NCBI RefSeq assembly: GCF_004298475.1
Contig: NZ_SCRP01000002.1
Span: forward strand, 248,001 to 312,000
Length of the DNA stretch: 64,000 bases
Direction: 5' to 3'
Origin: Paraburkholderia sp.
GTDB taxonomy: Bacteria; Pseudomonadota; Gammaproteobacteria; Burkholderiales; Burkholderiaceae
The position numbers were made by a program, and so were the translations under genes. Under the pieces are notes generated by a model. The model worked only from the letters and a program-made list of their open reading frames with translations, made no database searches and was not told where the DNA came from. The number at the start of each line of letters is the position of its first letter. The first letter of the stretch is position 1. This document shows positions 32,342 to 42,330 of this stretch, in pieces.

Positions 32342-32917
32342 ATGAGTCTGCTGACCCCTGAGCAATTCGTCGCCGCCCAGAAGGCCAATCTCGAAACCCT
32401 CTTCGGTTTGACCGGCAAGGCGTTCGAGGGCGTGGAAAAACTCGTCGAATTGAATCTTCAGGCTGTCCGCTCGAATCTCGCGGAATCGCAAGAGCACGCA
32501 CAACGCGCGCTGTCGGCGAAAGACGCGCAGGAGCTGCTCGCCCTGCAAACGAGCTACGCCCAGCCGCTGACCGAGAAGCTGCTCTCGTACGGCCGTCACG
32601 TGTATGAGATCGCATCGGCCACGCAAGCCGAATTCGCGAAGGTCGCCGAAGCTCACTATGAAGAGCAGAGCCGCAAGGTGCAGTCGCTCGTCGACAACGT
32701 CGCGAAGAACGCACCGGCCGGTTCGGAAACGGCCGTCGCCGTGATCAAGTCGGCGATCAACGCCGCGAACACGACGTACGAAACGGTTCAGAAGGCCACG
32801 AAGCAAGCGGTCGAAATGGCCGAAAGCAACTTCAACGCCGCCACGGCTGCAGCAAGCAAGGCTGCTGCACAAGCTTCGCGTTCGGCTGCCGCCGGTGCGG
32901 CCAAGAAGCCTGCCTGA
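32342..32917 (+). CDS. phaP: Phasin (polyhydroxyalkanoate granule protein)
   Basis: The 191-residue protein is helical and has a phasin pattern: [20 protein letters not shown] near the start, then [24 protein letters not shown]. The C-terminus is Ala-rich and ends AAGAAKKPA. Phasins coat PHA storage granules. An AGGAG ribosome site precedes the ATG. The promoter is strong with a paired motif, in line with regulation by PHA level. There is no PHA synthase in the window. Confidence 0.92.
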   Translation: MSLLTPEQFVAAQKANLETLFGLTGKAFEGVEKLVELNLQAVRSNLAESQEHAQRALSAKDAQELLALQTSYAQPLTEKLLSYGRHVYEIASATQAEFAKVAEAHYEEQSRKVQSLVDNVAKNAPAGSETAVAVIKSAINAANTTYETVQKATKQAVEMAESNFNAATAAASKAAAQASRSAAAGAAKKPA

Positions 32918-33115
32918 TAGCTGGCGCCTCGCACCAGACGCCAACCAGGCACCTCGCTGGCGCCTGGCGCGGAAGGTACGCGGGAGCACAAGCGACGTAA
33001 CGCTCCCATTTCGCTGGAATTGACGCTCCGGCACGCCCGAACGGTGTGCCGCTTGCCCGGTCTGCCCTGACCGGGAATTTTTTACGCTCCGGCCTGTACC
33101 GCTGAATCCATGAAA

Positions 33116-33147
33116 AAACGGCGCACCCCTCGCGGGGTGCGCCGTTT
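33116..33147. terminator. Terminator between phaP and lpdA
   Basis: A perfect 14-bp stem (AAACGGCGCACCCC and complement) with TCGC loop and A/T flanks lies between the convergent phaP and lpdA genes. Confidence 0.85.
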
Positions 33148-33193
33148 CTATTTGGCAGAACCGGGCAGAACCGAAAACTGCGCTTCAGGTCGC

Positions 33194-34963
33194 TTACTTC
33201 TTCTTTTGCGGCGGCAAGTCCGTGCAAACGCCTTCGTACAGTTCGGCGGCCATGCTGATCGATTCGCCGAGCGTCGGGTGCGGGTGAATCGTCCTGCCGA
33301 TATCGGTTGCGTCGGCACCCATCTCGACCGCGAGACAGACCTCGCTGATGAGGTCGCCCGCGTTCAGGCCGACGATGCCGCCGCCGATCACGCGATGCGT
33401 CTCTTCGTCGAAGATCAGCTTCGTAAAGCCTTCGTCGCGGCCGTTGGCGATTGCGCGGCCCGACGCGGCCCACGGGAACACCGCCTTGCCGTACTTGATG
33501 CCCTCGGCCTTGCACTGGTCTTCGGTCTTGCCGGCCCACGCCACTTCCGGATCGGTATAGGCCACCGAAGGAATCTGCAGCGCGTCGAAGTACGCCTTCT
33601 CGCCGTGCGCCGCCTCGGCCGCCACGTGGCCTTCATGCACGGCCTTGTGCGCGAGCATCGGCTGGCCGATCACGTCGCCGATCGCGAAGATGTGCGGCAC
33701 GTTGGTGCGCATCTGCTTGTCGACGTCGATGAAGCCACGGTCGGTCACCGCAACACCGGCCTTGTCCGCGCCGATCTTCTTGCCATTGGGCGAACGGCCC
33801 ACGGCGACCAGCACGAGATCGTAGCGCTGCGCGCCGCCAGCGGGCGCCTGCTCGCCTTCGAACGTGACGTAAATGCCGTCTTCCTTCGCTTCGGCCTTCG
33901 TCGTCTTCGTCTTGAGCATGACGTTCGCAAAGCGCTTCGCGTTGTACTTCTCCCAGACCTTCACGAGATCGCGGTCCGCGCCGGCCATCAGGCCGTCGAG
34001 CATTTCCACGACATCGATCTGCGCGCCGAGCGTCGAATAGACCGTCGCCATTTCGAGGCCGATAATGCCGCCGCCGATCACCAGCATTTTCTGCGGAATC
34101 TGGCGCAGTTCGAGCGCGCCGGTCGAATCGACCACACGCGGATCTTCAGGCATGAACGGCAGGTTCACAGCCTGCGAACCGGCGGCGATGATCGCCTGGG
34201 CGAACTTCACGACCTTCTTGCCGCCCTCGCCCACCACTTCCATGTGATGCGGATCGACGAAGGTGCCGACGCCGGTCACGACCTCGACCTTACGCGCCTT
34301 CGCGATGCCGGCGAGACCGCCCGTGAGCTTCTTGACCACGCTCGACTTGAAGTCGCGGAGCTTGTCGAGATCGACTTGCGGCTTGCCGAACGTGATGCCG
34401 TGCGCGGCCAGTGCTTCGGCCTCCTCGACAACCAGCGCCGTGTGCAGCAGCGCTTTCGACGGAATGCAGCCGACGTTCAGGCACACGCCGCCGAGCGTCG
34501 AATAACGCTCGACGAGCACGGTCTTCATGCCGAGATCGGCCGAGCGGAACGCAGCCGAGTAGCCGCCGGGGCCTGCGCCCAGCACGAGCATGTCGCATTC
34601 GATATCGACGGCGCCGCTATAGCTGCCGGCCTGCGGCGCGGGCGCTGCAGCCGTCGGCGCCGGTGCCGCGGCCTTGGGCGCTTCGGCCTTCGGCGCCGGT
34701 GCGCTTGCCGGTGCGGCGGCAGCCGCCGACACTTCGACCAGCGCGATCACGGTGCCCTGCGCAACCTTGTCGCCCGGCTTGAGCTTCACTTCCTTGACGG
34801 TGCCCGCAACATCGCTCGGCACTTCCATCGTGGCCTTGTCGGATTCGAGCGCGAGCAGCGCCTGTTCTTTTTCGATGACGTCGCCGGCCTTGATGTTGAC
34901 CTCGATGACATCGACCTCCTTGAAGTCACCGATGTCCGGCACTTTCACTTCGACGAGACTCAT
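33194..34963 (-). CDS. lpdA: Dihydrolipoyl dehydrogenase with N-terminal lipoyl domain (E3)
   Basis: The 589-residue E3 subunit reoxidises dihydrolipoamide. Residues 1-80 form a lipoyl domain with the lipoylated lysine at about K43 in ESDKATMEV; then an Ala/Pro linker; then the FAD domain (VLGAGPGGYSAAF), the redox pair in GGVCLNVGCIPSK, the NAD motif VIGGGIIGLEMATVY and the catalytic His in IHPHPTLGES. E3 with a lipoyl domain is known in Cupriavidus, Neisseria and relatives. It follows aceF by 106 bases. Confidence 0.96.
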   Translation of the reverse strand: MSLVEVKVPDIGDFKEVDVIEVNIKAGDVIEKEQALLALESDKATMEVPSDVAGTVKEVKLKPGDKVAQGTVIALVEVSAAAAAPASAPAPKAEAPKAAAPAPTAAAPAPQAGSYSGAVDIECDMLVLGAGPGGYSAAFRSADLGMKTVLVERYSTLGGVCLNVGCIPSKALLHTALVVEEAEALAAHGITFGKPQVDLDKLRDFKSSVVKKLTGGLAGIAKARKVEVVTGVGTFVDPHHMEVVGEGGKKVVKFAQAIIAAGSQAVNLPFMPEDPRVVDSTGALELRQIPQKMLVIGGGIIGLEMATVYSTLGAQIDVVEMLDGLMAGADRDLVKVWEKYNAKRFANVMLKTKTTKAEAKEDGIYVTFEGEQAPAGGAQRYDLVLVAVGRSPNGKKIGADKAGVAVTDRGFIDVDKQMRTNVPHIFAIGDVIGQPMLAHKAVHEGHVAAEAAHGEKAYFDALQIPSVAYTDPEVAWAGKTEDQCKAEGIKYGKAVFPWAASGRAIANGRDEGFTKLIFDEETHRVIGGGIVGLNAGDLISEVCLAVEMGADATDIGRTIHPHPTLGESISMAAELYEGVCTDLPPQKKK

Positions 34964-35069
34964 GGTGTCCCCTTGTCAACCGGAGCCCGCGCGAACGCGC
35001 CGACTCCGGTCCCATGCAATAAGGTTGCTGTGGAGCGATCGGACGCCGCCGCGCGGCGGCGGTTGCCGA

Positions 35070-36734
35070 TCAGAGAATGACGCGGCGGAAATCGCCGAGA
35101 ATCGAAGCGAGATACGCATTGAAGCGCGCCGCTTCGGCCCCGTCGATCACGCGGTGGTCGTACGAGAGCGACAGCGGCAGCGTGAGACGCGGCACGAACA
35201 TCTCGCCGTCCCAGACCGGCTTCATCTGGCTGCGCGACAACCCGAGGATCGCGACTTCCGGCGCGTTGATGATCGGCGTGAAGGTCGTGCCGCCGATACC
35301 GCCGAGCGACGAAATCGAGAAGCAGCCGCCCTGCATCTGTTCAGGCTTAAGCTTGCCTTCGCGCGCGAGCTTCGACAGCTCGGTCATTTCCTTCGCGATG
35401 TCGACGAGTCCCTTCTTGTCCGCGTCGCGGATCACCGGAACGACGAGGCCGTTCGGCGTGTCGGCGGCGAAGCCCACGTGGTAGTACTGCTTGAAGACGA
35501 GATTGTCGCCGTCGAGGCTGGCGTTGAAGGTCGGGAACTTCTTCAGTGCCGCGACACAGGCCTTGATGACGAACGCGAGCATCGTGAACTTCACGCCCGC
35601 CTTCTCGTTTTCCTTGTTCAGTTGCACGCGCAACGCTTCGAGGTCGGTGATGTCCGCTTCGTCGTTGTTCGTGACGTGCGGAATCATGACCCAGTTGCGA
35701 TGCAGGTTCGCGCCCGAGATCTTCTTGATGCGCGAGAGCGGCTTCGGATCGACCGGGCCGAACTTCGTGAAATCGATCTTCGGCCACGGCAGCAGATTCA
35801 GTTCTCCGCCCGTGCCGCCGGCCGGCGCAGCCGCGCCAGCGGGCGCTGCCAGCGCACCCGTCATCACGCCCTTCACAAATGCGGTGATGTCATCCTGGGT
35901 GATGCGGCCCTTCGGGCCCGTGCCCGCGACGCGGGCAACGTCGACGCCCAGTTCGCGCGAGAACTTGCGCACGGACGGCGATGCATGGCTCGAACGGCGC
36001 GTGCCGTCGCCTGCCGGCATGATCGGCGCCTGCGCGAGCGCCGACGGGGCGGCGGGCGCGGGTTGTGCCGCTGCGGGCGCCGGTGCGTCCGACGGCACTT
36101 CGACCGGGTGCTTCGGCGCAGGCGCGGCAGTGCTCGCGGCTGCACCTTCGGCCTCGATCACGAAGATTTCGGTGCCTTCGGAAACCGTGTCGCCGACCTT
36201 GACCAGGATGGCCTTGACGACGCCGGCCGCCGGGCTCGGCACGTCCATGGTCGCCTTGTCCGATTCGAGCGTGACGAGCGACTGCTCCTTCTCGACGCGC
36301 TCGCCGATCTTCACGGCGATTTCGATGACGGGCACATTCTTGTAGTCGCCGATATCGGGGACCTTCACCGACTGCACGCCGCCGCCTGCGGCAGCGGGAG
36401 CCGCCTGCGGCGCGCTTGCCGCAGCCGGTGCGCTCGCAACGGTCTTCTCTGCGGCAGCGGGTGCAGCAGCAGGCGCAGCGGGTGTGGCAACGGCAGCGCC
36501 GTCCAGCAGGAGCACGAGCGTGCCTTCGGACACGTTGTCGCCCACCTTGAGCTTCACTTCCTTCACCGTGCCCGACGCGGGGCTCGGCACGTCCATGGTG
36601 GCCTTGTCCGACTCCAGCGTGACGAGCGATTGCTCTTTTTCGACGGTATCGCCCGCCTTGACCAGCACCTCGATCACAGGAATGTTCTTGTAATCGCCGA
36701 TGTCCGGCACTTTTACTTCGATCGCTTGACTCAT
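35070..36734 (-). CDS. aceF: Pyruvate dehydrogenase E2, dihydrolipoyl acetyltransferase
   Basis: The 554-residue protein starts MSQAIEVKVPDIGDYKN. Two lipoyl domains are visible, each with ESDKATMDVPS (lipoyl Lys at about 44 and again near 165), joined by Ala/Pro linkers. Then come the subunit-binding domain (ASPSVRKFSRELGVDVARVAGTG) and the catalytic acyltransferase core with the active-site motif SYDHRVIDGAE. The core transfers acetyl groups to CoA. It lies 81 bases after aceE. Confidence 0.96.
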   Translation of the reverse strand: MSQAIEVKVPDIGDYKNIPVIEVLVKAGDTVEKEQSLVTLESDKATMDVPSPASGTVKEVKLKVGDNVSEGTLVLLLDGAAVATPAAPAAAPAAAEKTVASAPAAASAPQAAPAAAGGGVQSVKVPDIGDYKNVPVIEIAVKIGERVEKEQSLVTLESDKATMDVPSPAAGVVKAILVKVGDTVSEGTEIFVIEAEGAAASTAAPAPKHPVEVPSDAPAPAAAQPAPAAPSALAQAPIMPAGDGTRRSSHASPSVRKFSRELGVDVARVAGTGPKGRITQDDITAFVKGVMTGALAAPAGAAAPAGGTGGELNLLPWPKIDFTKFGPVDPKPLSRIKKISGANLHRNWVMIPHVTNNDEADITDLEALRVQLNKENEKAGVKFTMLAFVIKACVAALKKFPTFNASLDGDNLVFKQYYHVGFAADTPNGLVVPVIRDADKKGLVDIAKEMTELSKLAREGKLKPEQMQGGCFSISSLGGIGGTTFTPIINAPEVAILGLSRSQMKPVWDGEMFVPRLTLPLSLSYDHRVIDGAEAARFNAYLASILGDFRRVIL

Positions 36735-36815
36735 TGTTGTGTCTCCGGGGCTGCATGCGCGCCGCGCCCGCTTTGGGCGGGCGCAGCGCACATGCGACGC
36801 ACAGGGGGTGATGCG

Positions 36816-39512
36816 TTAGACGGTCATCGGGTTGGGTTTGGACGGATCGAGGTTGTACTTCGCAAGAGCGTCAGCGACGACCTTGCGCTCGATCTTGCCT
36901 TCGTCCGCGAGCGCGTTGAGCGCCGCAACCGTCGTCCAGTAACGATCGATTTCGAAGAAATGACGCAGCTTGGCGCGCGTGTCCGAGCGGCCGAAACCGT
37001 CGGTGCCGAGCACCGTGAACTTGCGCGGAACGAGGCCGCGGATCTGGTCGACGAGCGCACGCACATAGTCGGTCGATGCGATCACAGGACCTTGCGTGTC
37101 CTTGAGCAGCTTCTCGACGTGCGATTCGCGACGCGGCTCGGCCGGATGCAGCAGATTCCAGCGCTCCACTTCATGGCCTTCGCGCGCGAGTTGCGTGAAG
37201 CTCGGCACGCTCCAGAGGTCGGCTTCGACGCCCCAGTCGTTCTTCAGCAGGTCGGCGGCGGCGATCACTTCGTTGAAGATCGTGCCCGCGCCCATCAGCT
37301 GCACGCGCGGCGCCGTGGCGCTTTCCGCGCCCTTGCGGAACGAGTACATGCCCTTGATGATGTCGGCCGCCACGTGCTCGCCCTGCGGCATCGCCGGGTG
37401 CTCGTAGTTCTCGTTCATCAGGGTGACGTAATAGAACACGTCTTCCTGTTCCTGGATCATGCGGCGCAGACCGTCTTGCATGATGACCGCGACTTCGTAG
37501 CTGAACGTCGGATCGTAGCTCACGCAGTTCGGCACCGACGCGGCCCACATGAGCGAGTGGCCGTCTTCGTGCTGCAGGCCTTCGCCGTTGAGGGTCGTGC
37601 GGCCAGCCGTGCCGCCCATCAGGAAGCCGCGCGAACGCATGTCGCCCGCGGCCCACGCCAGATCGCCGATGCGCTGGAAGCCGAACATCGAATAGAAGGC
37701 GTAGAACGGCACCATGATCTCGCCGTGCGTCGAGTACGACGTCGCCGCTGCGATCCAGTCCGCCATGCCGCCCGCTTCGTTGATGCCTTCCTGCAGGATC
37801 TGGCCGGTCTGCGATTCCTTGTAGAACATCAGCTGGTCGGAATCTTCCGGCACGTACTTCTGGCCTTCCTGATTCCAGATGCCGATCTGGCGGAACAGAC
37901 CTTCCATGCCGAACGTACGCGACTCGTCGGGCACGATCGGCACGACGCGCTTGCCGAGGGTCTTGTCCTTCAGCAGGATGTTCAGGATCCGCACGAACGC
38001 CATCGTCGTGGAAATCTCGCGGCCTTCGCCCGTGCCCTTGAGCAGCGGCTCGAACGCTTCGAGCGCCGGCACCGGCAGCGATTGCGCCTTGCGGCGGCGC
38101 GCGGGCAGGTAGCCGCCGAGTTCCTGGCGGCGCTGGCGCATGTACTCGAGTTCCTTCGAGCCTTCCTCGAACGTGAGGTACGGCACGTCGACGATCTGCT
38201 CGTCCGTGATCGGCAGACGGAACTGGTCGCGGAACTTCTTGAGCTGATCCACCTGCATCTTCTTTTGCTGGTGGGTGATGTTCATTGCCTGACCGGCTTC
38301 GCCCATGCCGTAGCCCTTGATCGTCTTCGCGAGGATGACGGTCGGCTGGCCCTTGGCGTTGCTCGCCTGCTGGAACGCGGCGTAGATCTTGTGCGGGTCG
38401 TGGCCGCCGCGGTTCAGGTTCCAGATGTCGTCGTCGGACCAGTCCGCGACGAGCGCCTTCAGCTCGGGCGAGTTGAAGAAGTGCTCGCGCACGTAAGCGC
38501 CCGATTCCGACTTGTACGTCTGGTATTCGCCGTCGACGACTTCCATCATGCGGCGCATCAGCGCGCCCGATTTGTCGCGCGCGAAGAGCGCATCCCAGCG
38601 GCTGCCCCAGATGACCTTGATGACATTCCAGCCGGCGCCGCGGAACTCGCTTTCGAGCTCCTGGATGATCTTGCCGTTGCCGCGCACCGGGCCGTCGAGA
38701 CGCTGCAGGTTGCAGTTGATGACGAACACGAGGTTGTCGAGCCGCTCGCGGCCGGCCATGCCGATTGCGCCGAGCGATTCCGGTTCGTCCGTTTCGCCGT
38801 CGCCGAGGAAGGCCCAGACCTTGCGGCCCTCGGTCTTCGCGATGCCGCGCGAATGCAGGTACTTCATGAAGCGTGCCTGATAGATCGCCATGATGGGGCC
38901 GAGGCCCATCGAGACGGTCGGGAACTGCCAGAAGTCCGGCATCAGCCACGGATGCGGATACGACGAGATGCCCTCGCCGCCCACTTCCTGGCGGAAGTTG
39001 TCGAGCTGCTTCTCGCTCAGGCGGCCGAGCAGGAACGCGCGCGAGTAGACACCCGGCGACGAATGGCCCTGCACGAAAACGAGGTCGCCGCCATGCTCGG
39101 GCGACGGCGCGCGCCAGAAGTGGTTGTAGCCGACGTCGTAGAGCGTCGCAGCCGAGGCGAACGAAGCGATGTGGCCGCCGACGTTCGTGTGCTTGCCCGC
39201 GCGCAGCACCATTGCCATGGCGTTCCAGCGGGTGTACGAGCGGATGCGGTGTTCGATGTCCTGGTCGCCGGGGTTCTTGGCCTGGTTGGCGACCGGAATG
39301 GTGTTGATGTACGGCGTGTTCGCCGAGAACGGCAGATGTTCGCCATGCACGCGGGCGAATTCGATCTGCTTTTCGATCAGATAGTGGGCGCGGTCGGGGC
39401 CGACAGCCGAAATGACGCCGTCCAGTGCCTCCAGCCATTCGGCGGTTTCCTGGGGATCTTCGTCCTTCTCGGCGGCTACGTACTTCAGGACTTCGTCGGG
39501 TACAGCGGACAT
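36816..39512 (-). CDS. aceE: Pyruvate dehydrogenase E1, homodimeric
   Basis: The 898-residue thiamine-diphosphate enzyme decarboxylates pyruvate and acetylates E2 lipoyl groups. The homodimeric type is shown by length and by segments such as GDGETDEPES (ThDP motif region), VFVINCNLQRLDGPVRGNGK, and late YEVAVIMQDGLRRM. It begins MSAVPDEVLKYVAAEKDEDPQE. It heads the aceE-aceF-lpdA operon and is divergent from the FixL-like kinase. Confidence 0.97.
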   Translation of the reverse strand: MSAVPDEVLKYVAAEKDEDPQETAEWLEALDGVISAVGPDRAHYLIEKQIEFARVHGEHLPFSANTPYINTIPVANQAKNPGDQDIEHRIRSYTRWNAMAMVLRAGKHTNVGGHIASFASAATLYDVGYNHFWRAPSPEHGGDLVFVQGHSSPGVYSRAFLLGRLSEKQLDNFRQEVGGEGISSYPHPWLMPDFWQFPTVSMGLGPIMAIYQARFMKYLHSRGIAKTEGRKVWAFLGDGETDEPESLGAIGMAGRERLDNLVFVINCNLQRLDGPVRGNGKIIQELESEFRGAGWNVIKVIWGSRWDALFARDKSGALMRRMMEVVDGEYQTYKSESGAYVREHFFNSPELKALVADWSDDDIWNLNRGGHDPHKIYAAFQQASNAKGQPTVILAKTIKGYGMGEAGQAMNITHQQKKMQVDQLKKFRDQFRLPITDEQIVDVPYLTFEEGSKELEYMRQRRQELGGYLPARRRKAQSLPVPALEAFEPLLKGTGEGREISTTMAFVRILNILLKDKTLGKRVVPIVPDESRTFGMEGLFRQIGIWNQEGQKYVPEDSDQLMFYKESQTGQILQEGINEAGGMADWIAAATSYSTHGEIMVPFYAFYSMFGFQRIGDLAWAAGDMRSRGFLMGGTAGRTTLNGEGLQHEDGHSLMWAASVPNCVSYDPTFSYEVAVIMQDGLRRMIQEQEDVFYYVTLMNENYEHPAMPQGEHVAADIIKGMYSFRKGAESATAPRVQLMGAGTIFNEVIAAADLLKNDWGVEADLWSVPSFTQLAREGHEVERWNLLHPAEPRRESHVEKLLKDTQGPVIASTDYVRALVDQIRGLVPRKFTVLGTDGFGRSDTRAKLRHFFEIDRYWTTVAALNALADEGKIERKVVADALAKYNLDPSKPNPMTV

Positions 39513-39629
39513 GCTCGTCTCCTGATCTGGGGAACGCTGTTGATCGGGCCATGCGGGCGGCAGCTTCGGGACGAGCCGGGGCCAGCCGCAGCAGCTTCCA
39601 GGCGATTGTAATGACCCCCATCGATCTCG

Positions 39630-39685
39630 CGCAACAAAATTTTCGAATTGCGAGATGTGATTTTATAATATGGGAAATTGTTGCG
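39630..39685. promoter_or_regulatory. Inverted CGCAACAA / TTGTTGCG pair in the aceE-kinase divergent region
   Basis: CGCAACAA at 39630-39637 and TTGTTGCG at 39678-39685 face each other across 40 AT-rich bases that include TATAAT at 39664-39669. The arrangement resembles a pair of half-sites around promoters; the regulator is unknown. A PdhR-type site (ATTGGT/ACCAAT) is not seen. Confidence 0.4.
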
Positions 39686-39804
39686 ATGCACGCTGAATCG
39701 TTCACGCCCCTTCTGCGATATCGGTCAGTTTGCGCCCGTTTATCTGCGATTTGCCGCTTTTTTCATGGCATTTCAGTGTCTTACGCTGCGCTACAATCCT
39801 TGCC

Positions 39805-42330
39805 ATGTTGACCGATCGGCTTTTCGCACGCTCGGCGCGGCCGCCCGGTTCGCCCGGCGACTCGTCGCCGTCTCGCTGGCACCACGGACCCTGGTGGTCC
39901 AATTCCTATTTGCTGACGCCGCTCCTGTCGATCCTGGTGTTTCTGGTCGTCATGAGCCTGATCCTGTGGAGCCTGAACCGGCGCGAACAGCAACAGCAGG
40001 AAGACACGCTCTACCGCAACGTCGCCTGGGCCCAGCAGCAGATCCGCCTCTCCATGACGGGAGCGCAGGAACAGCTTCAGGCGCTCGCGCGCGATATCGC
40101 AGCCGGGCACGCCGATCCCCAGTCGTTTCAGGTGTCCACCACGGACATCATGCAGGGTCATCCCGAGATCCTCTATCTGAACTGGTATACGAGCACGCAA
40201 CAGCCGCGCTGGCCGAATACGGCCATGCCGGTGTTCGGCCAGCGCCTCGCCAAACCCACCGATCCGCAGATGGACGAAGCGGTCAAGGCCGCCTTCGCCG
40301 AGGCGCGTGCGACGCGCCGCCAGGTGTATTCGCCGCTCATTTACGACGATCTCGGCAACGGCTACATCACCCTTCAAACGCCTGTATACCGCGATCGGGA
40401 ATTTCTCGGCTCGATCGCAGCCGTGTTCTCGGTCGAAGGGATCCTGAAACACGACATCCCACCCGAGCTGTCGGCCAAGTACAAGATCTCGATTCTCGAC
40501 GCGAACGGCGCAAACGACCGCGAACTCGCGACGACCTCGACGCGCCCCCGCCTGCCGCACGACGTCTATTACGACCTGCCGCTCGATCCGCCGGGCCAGG
40601 GCTTGTCGGTGCGCGTGTACTCGTATCCGCAGATGACCAACTTCACGAACAACACGCTCGTGTGGCTGGTCGCGGGTCTGTCGTGCTTCGTGCTGTGGAG
40701 CCTCTGGAGCCTGTGGAAGCACACGCGCCAGCGTTTCGAGGCGCAGCAGGCGCTCTACGCGGAAGCGTTCTTCCGGCGCGCGATGGAAAATTCGGTGCTG
40801 ATCGGCATGCGCGTGCTCGACATGCACGGGCGCATCACGCACGTGAATCCGGCATTCTGCCGCATGACCGGCTGGGACGAAAGCGACCTCGTCGGCAAGA
40901 ACGCGCCGTTCCCGTACTGGCCGCGCGACACCTACCCCGAAATGCAGCGCCAGCTCGACATGACGCTGCGCGGCAAGGCGCCGTCGTCGGGGTTCGAACT
41001 GCGCGTGCGCCGCAAGGACGGCTCGCAGTTCCATGCCCGGCTTTACGTCTCGCCGCTCATCGACAGCTCGGGCCGGCAGACCGGCTGGATGTCGTCGATG
41101 ACCGACATCACCGAGCCGAGACGCGCACGCGAAGAACTCGCCGCCGCGCACGAACGCTTCACGACCGTGCTGGAGAGCCTCGACGCCGCCGTGTCCGTGC
41201 TCGCCGCCGACGAAGCCGAACTGCTGTTTGCAAACCGCTACTACCGTCACCTCTTCGGCATCCGGCCGGACGGCCACCTGGAACTGGCGGGCGGCGGCGG
41301 GTTCGATTCGGCGAACGCGTCGTCGGACTCGATCGACATGGTCGACGCGTTCGCGGGCCTGCCCGCCACGGCGCTCACCGAGAGCACCGCCGACGCGCAG
41401 GAGGTGTATGTCGAGAGCATCCAGAAGTGGTTCGAGGTGCGGCGCCAGTACATCCAGTGGGTGGACGGCCACCTCGCGCAGATGCAGATCGCGACCGACA
41501 TCACCACGCGCAAGCAGGCCCAGGAGCTCGCGCGGCAGCAAGACGAGAAGCTGCAGTTCACGAGCCGCCTGATGACGATGGGCGAAATGGCGTCGTCGCT
41601 CGCGCACGAACTGAACCAGCCGCTCGCCGCGATCAACAACTACGCGTCGGGCACCGTCGCGCTCGTCAAGTCGGGCCGCGCCGCGCCCGACAACCTGCTG
41701 CCCGTGCTCGAAAAGACCGCCCAGCAGGCGGTGCGCGCGGGCATGATCATCAAGCGCATCCGCGAATTCGTGAAGCGCTCCGAGCCGAAACGCCAGGCCA
41801 CGCGCGTCGCCGATATCGTCGCCGACGCCGTGGGTCTCGCCGAACTCGAAGCGCGCAAGCGCCGCATCCGCATCCTGACCGACATGCGCTCGCGCATGCC
41901 CGTGATCTACGTCGATCCGGTGCTGATCGAGCAGGTGCTCGTCAATCTATTGAAGAACGCTGCCGAAGCGATGTCCGAAGCCCGTCCGAACGCCATGGAT
42001 CCGCTGATCCGCGTGATCGTGAAGCGCGACGGCGGCCACGTGTGCATCAGCGTCGTGGATCAGGGTCCGGGCGTGGACGAAGCCACGGCCGAACGCCTCT
42101 TCGAACCGTTCTACAGCACCAAGTCCGACGGCATGGGCATGGGGCTGAACATTTGCCGTTCGATCATCGAATCGCACCGTGGGCGCCTGTGGGTCGTCAA
42201 TAACATCGAAGCCGACGGCCGCATCAGCGGCGCCACGTTCCATTGCAGTCTGCCGATTGGCGAAGCGGACACACCGTCACGCGACGGCGCCGACGAGCCG
42301 ACTCCATCAACCGTTACGGGAGAGCCATGA
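39805..42330 (+). CDS. PAS-domain sensor histidine kinase, FixL-like
   Basis: The 841-residue membrane kinase has two helices (about residues 33-50 and 295-312) enclosing a periplasmic sensor region of about 240 residues, then a PAS domain (ENSVLIGMRVLDMHGRITHVNPAFCRMTGWDE), a second PAS-like region, and a HisKA domain with phosphoacceptor H601 in SLAHELNQPLAAINN. The ATPase domain has VNLLKNAAEAM (N box), DQGPGVDEA (G1) and GMGMGLNICRSI (G2). The pair with the next gene resembles the FixLJ-type system described in the Burkholderia cepacia complex. Heme binding cannot be told from sequence. Confidence 0.88.
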   Translation: MLTDRLFARSARPPGSPGDSSPSRWHHGPWWSNSYLLTPLLSILVFLVVMSLILWSLNRREQQQQEDTLYRNVAWAQQQIRLSMTGAQEQLQALARDIAAGHADPQSFQVSTTDIMQGHPEILYLNWYTSTQQPRWPNTAMPVFGQRLAKPTDPQMDEAVKAAFAEARATRRQVYSPLIYDDLGNGYITLQTPVYRDREFLGSIAAVFSVEGILKHDIPPELSAKYKISILDANGANDRELATTSTRPRLPHDVYYDLPLDPPGQGLSVRVYSYPQMTNFTNNTLVWLVAGLSCFVLWSLWSLWKHTRQRFEAQQALYAEAFFRRAMENSVLIGMRVLDMHGRITHVNPAFCRMTGWDESDLVGKNAPFPYWPRDTYPEMQRQLDMTLRGKAPSSGFELRVRRKDGSQFHARLYVSPLIDSSGRQTGWMSSMTDITEPRRAREELAAAHERFTTVLESLDAAVSVLAADEAELLFANRYYRHLFGIRPDGHLELAGGGGFDSANASSDSIDMVDAFAGLPATALTESTADAQEVYVESIQKWFEVRRQYIQWVDGHLAQMQIATDITTRKQAQELARQQDEKLQFTSRLMTMGEMASSLAHELNQPLAAINNYASGTVALVKSGRAAPDNLLPVLEKTAQQAVRAGMIIKRIREFVKRSEPKRQATRVADIVADAVGLAELEARKRRIRILTDMRSRMPVIYVDPVLIEQVLVNLLKNAAEAMSEARPNAMDPLIRVIVKRDGGHVCISVVDQGPGVDEATAERLFEPFYSTKSDGMGMGLNICRSIIESHRGRLWVVNNIEADGRISGATFHCSLPIGEADTPSRDGADEPTPSTVTGEP

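Noticed and set aside
34674..39611. A 1645-codon open frame on the plus strand across aceE-aceF-lpdA
   Set aside because: It is antisense to three complete, well-recognised genes, is Arg/His-rich and low in family-like motifs, and arises from GC-rich third positions.
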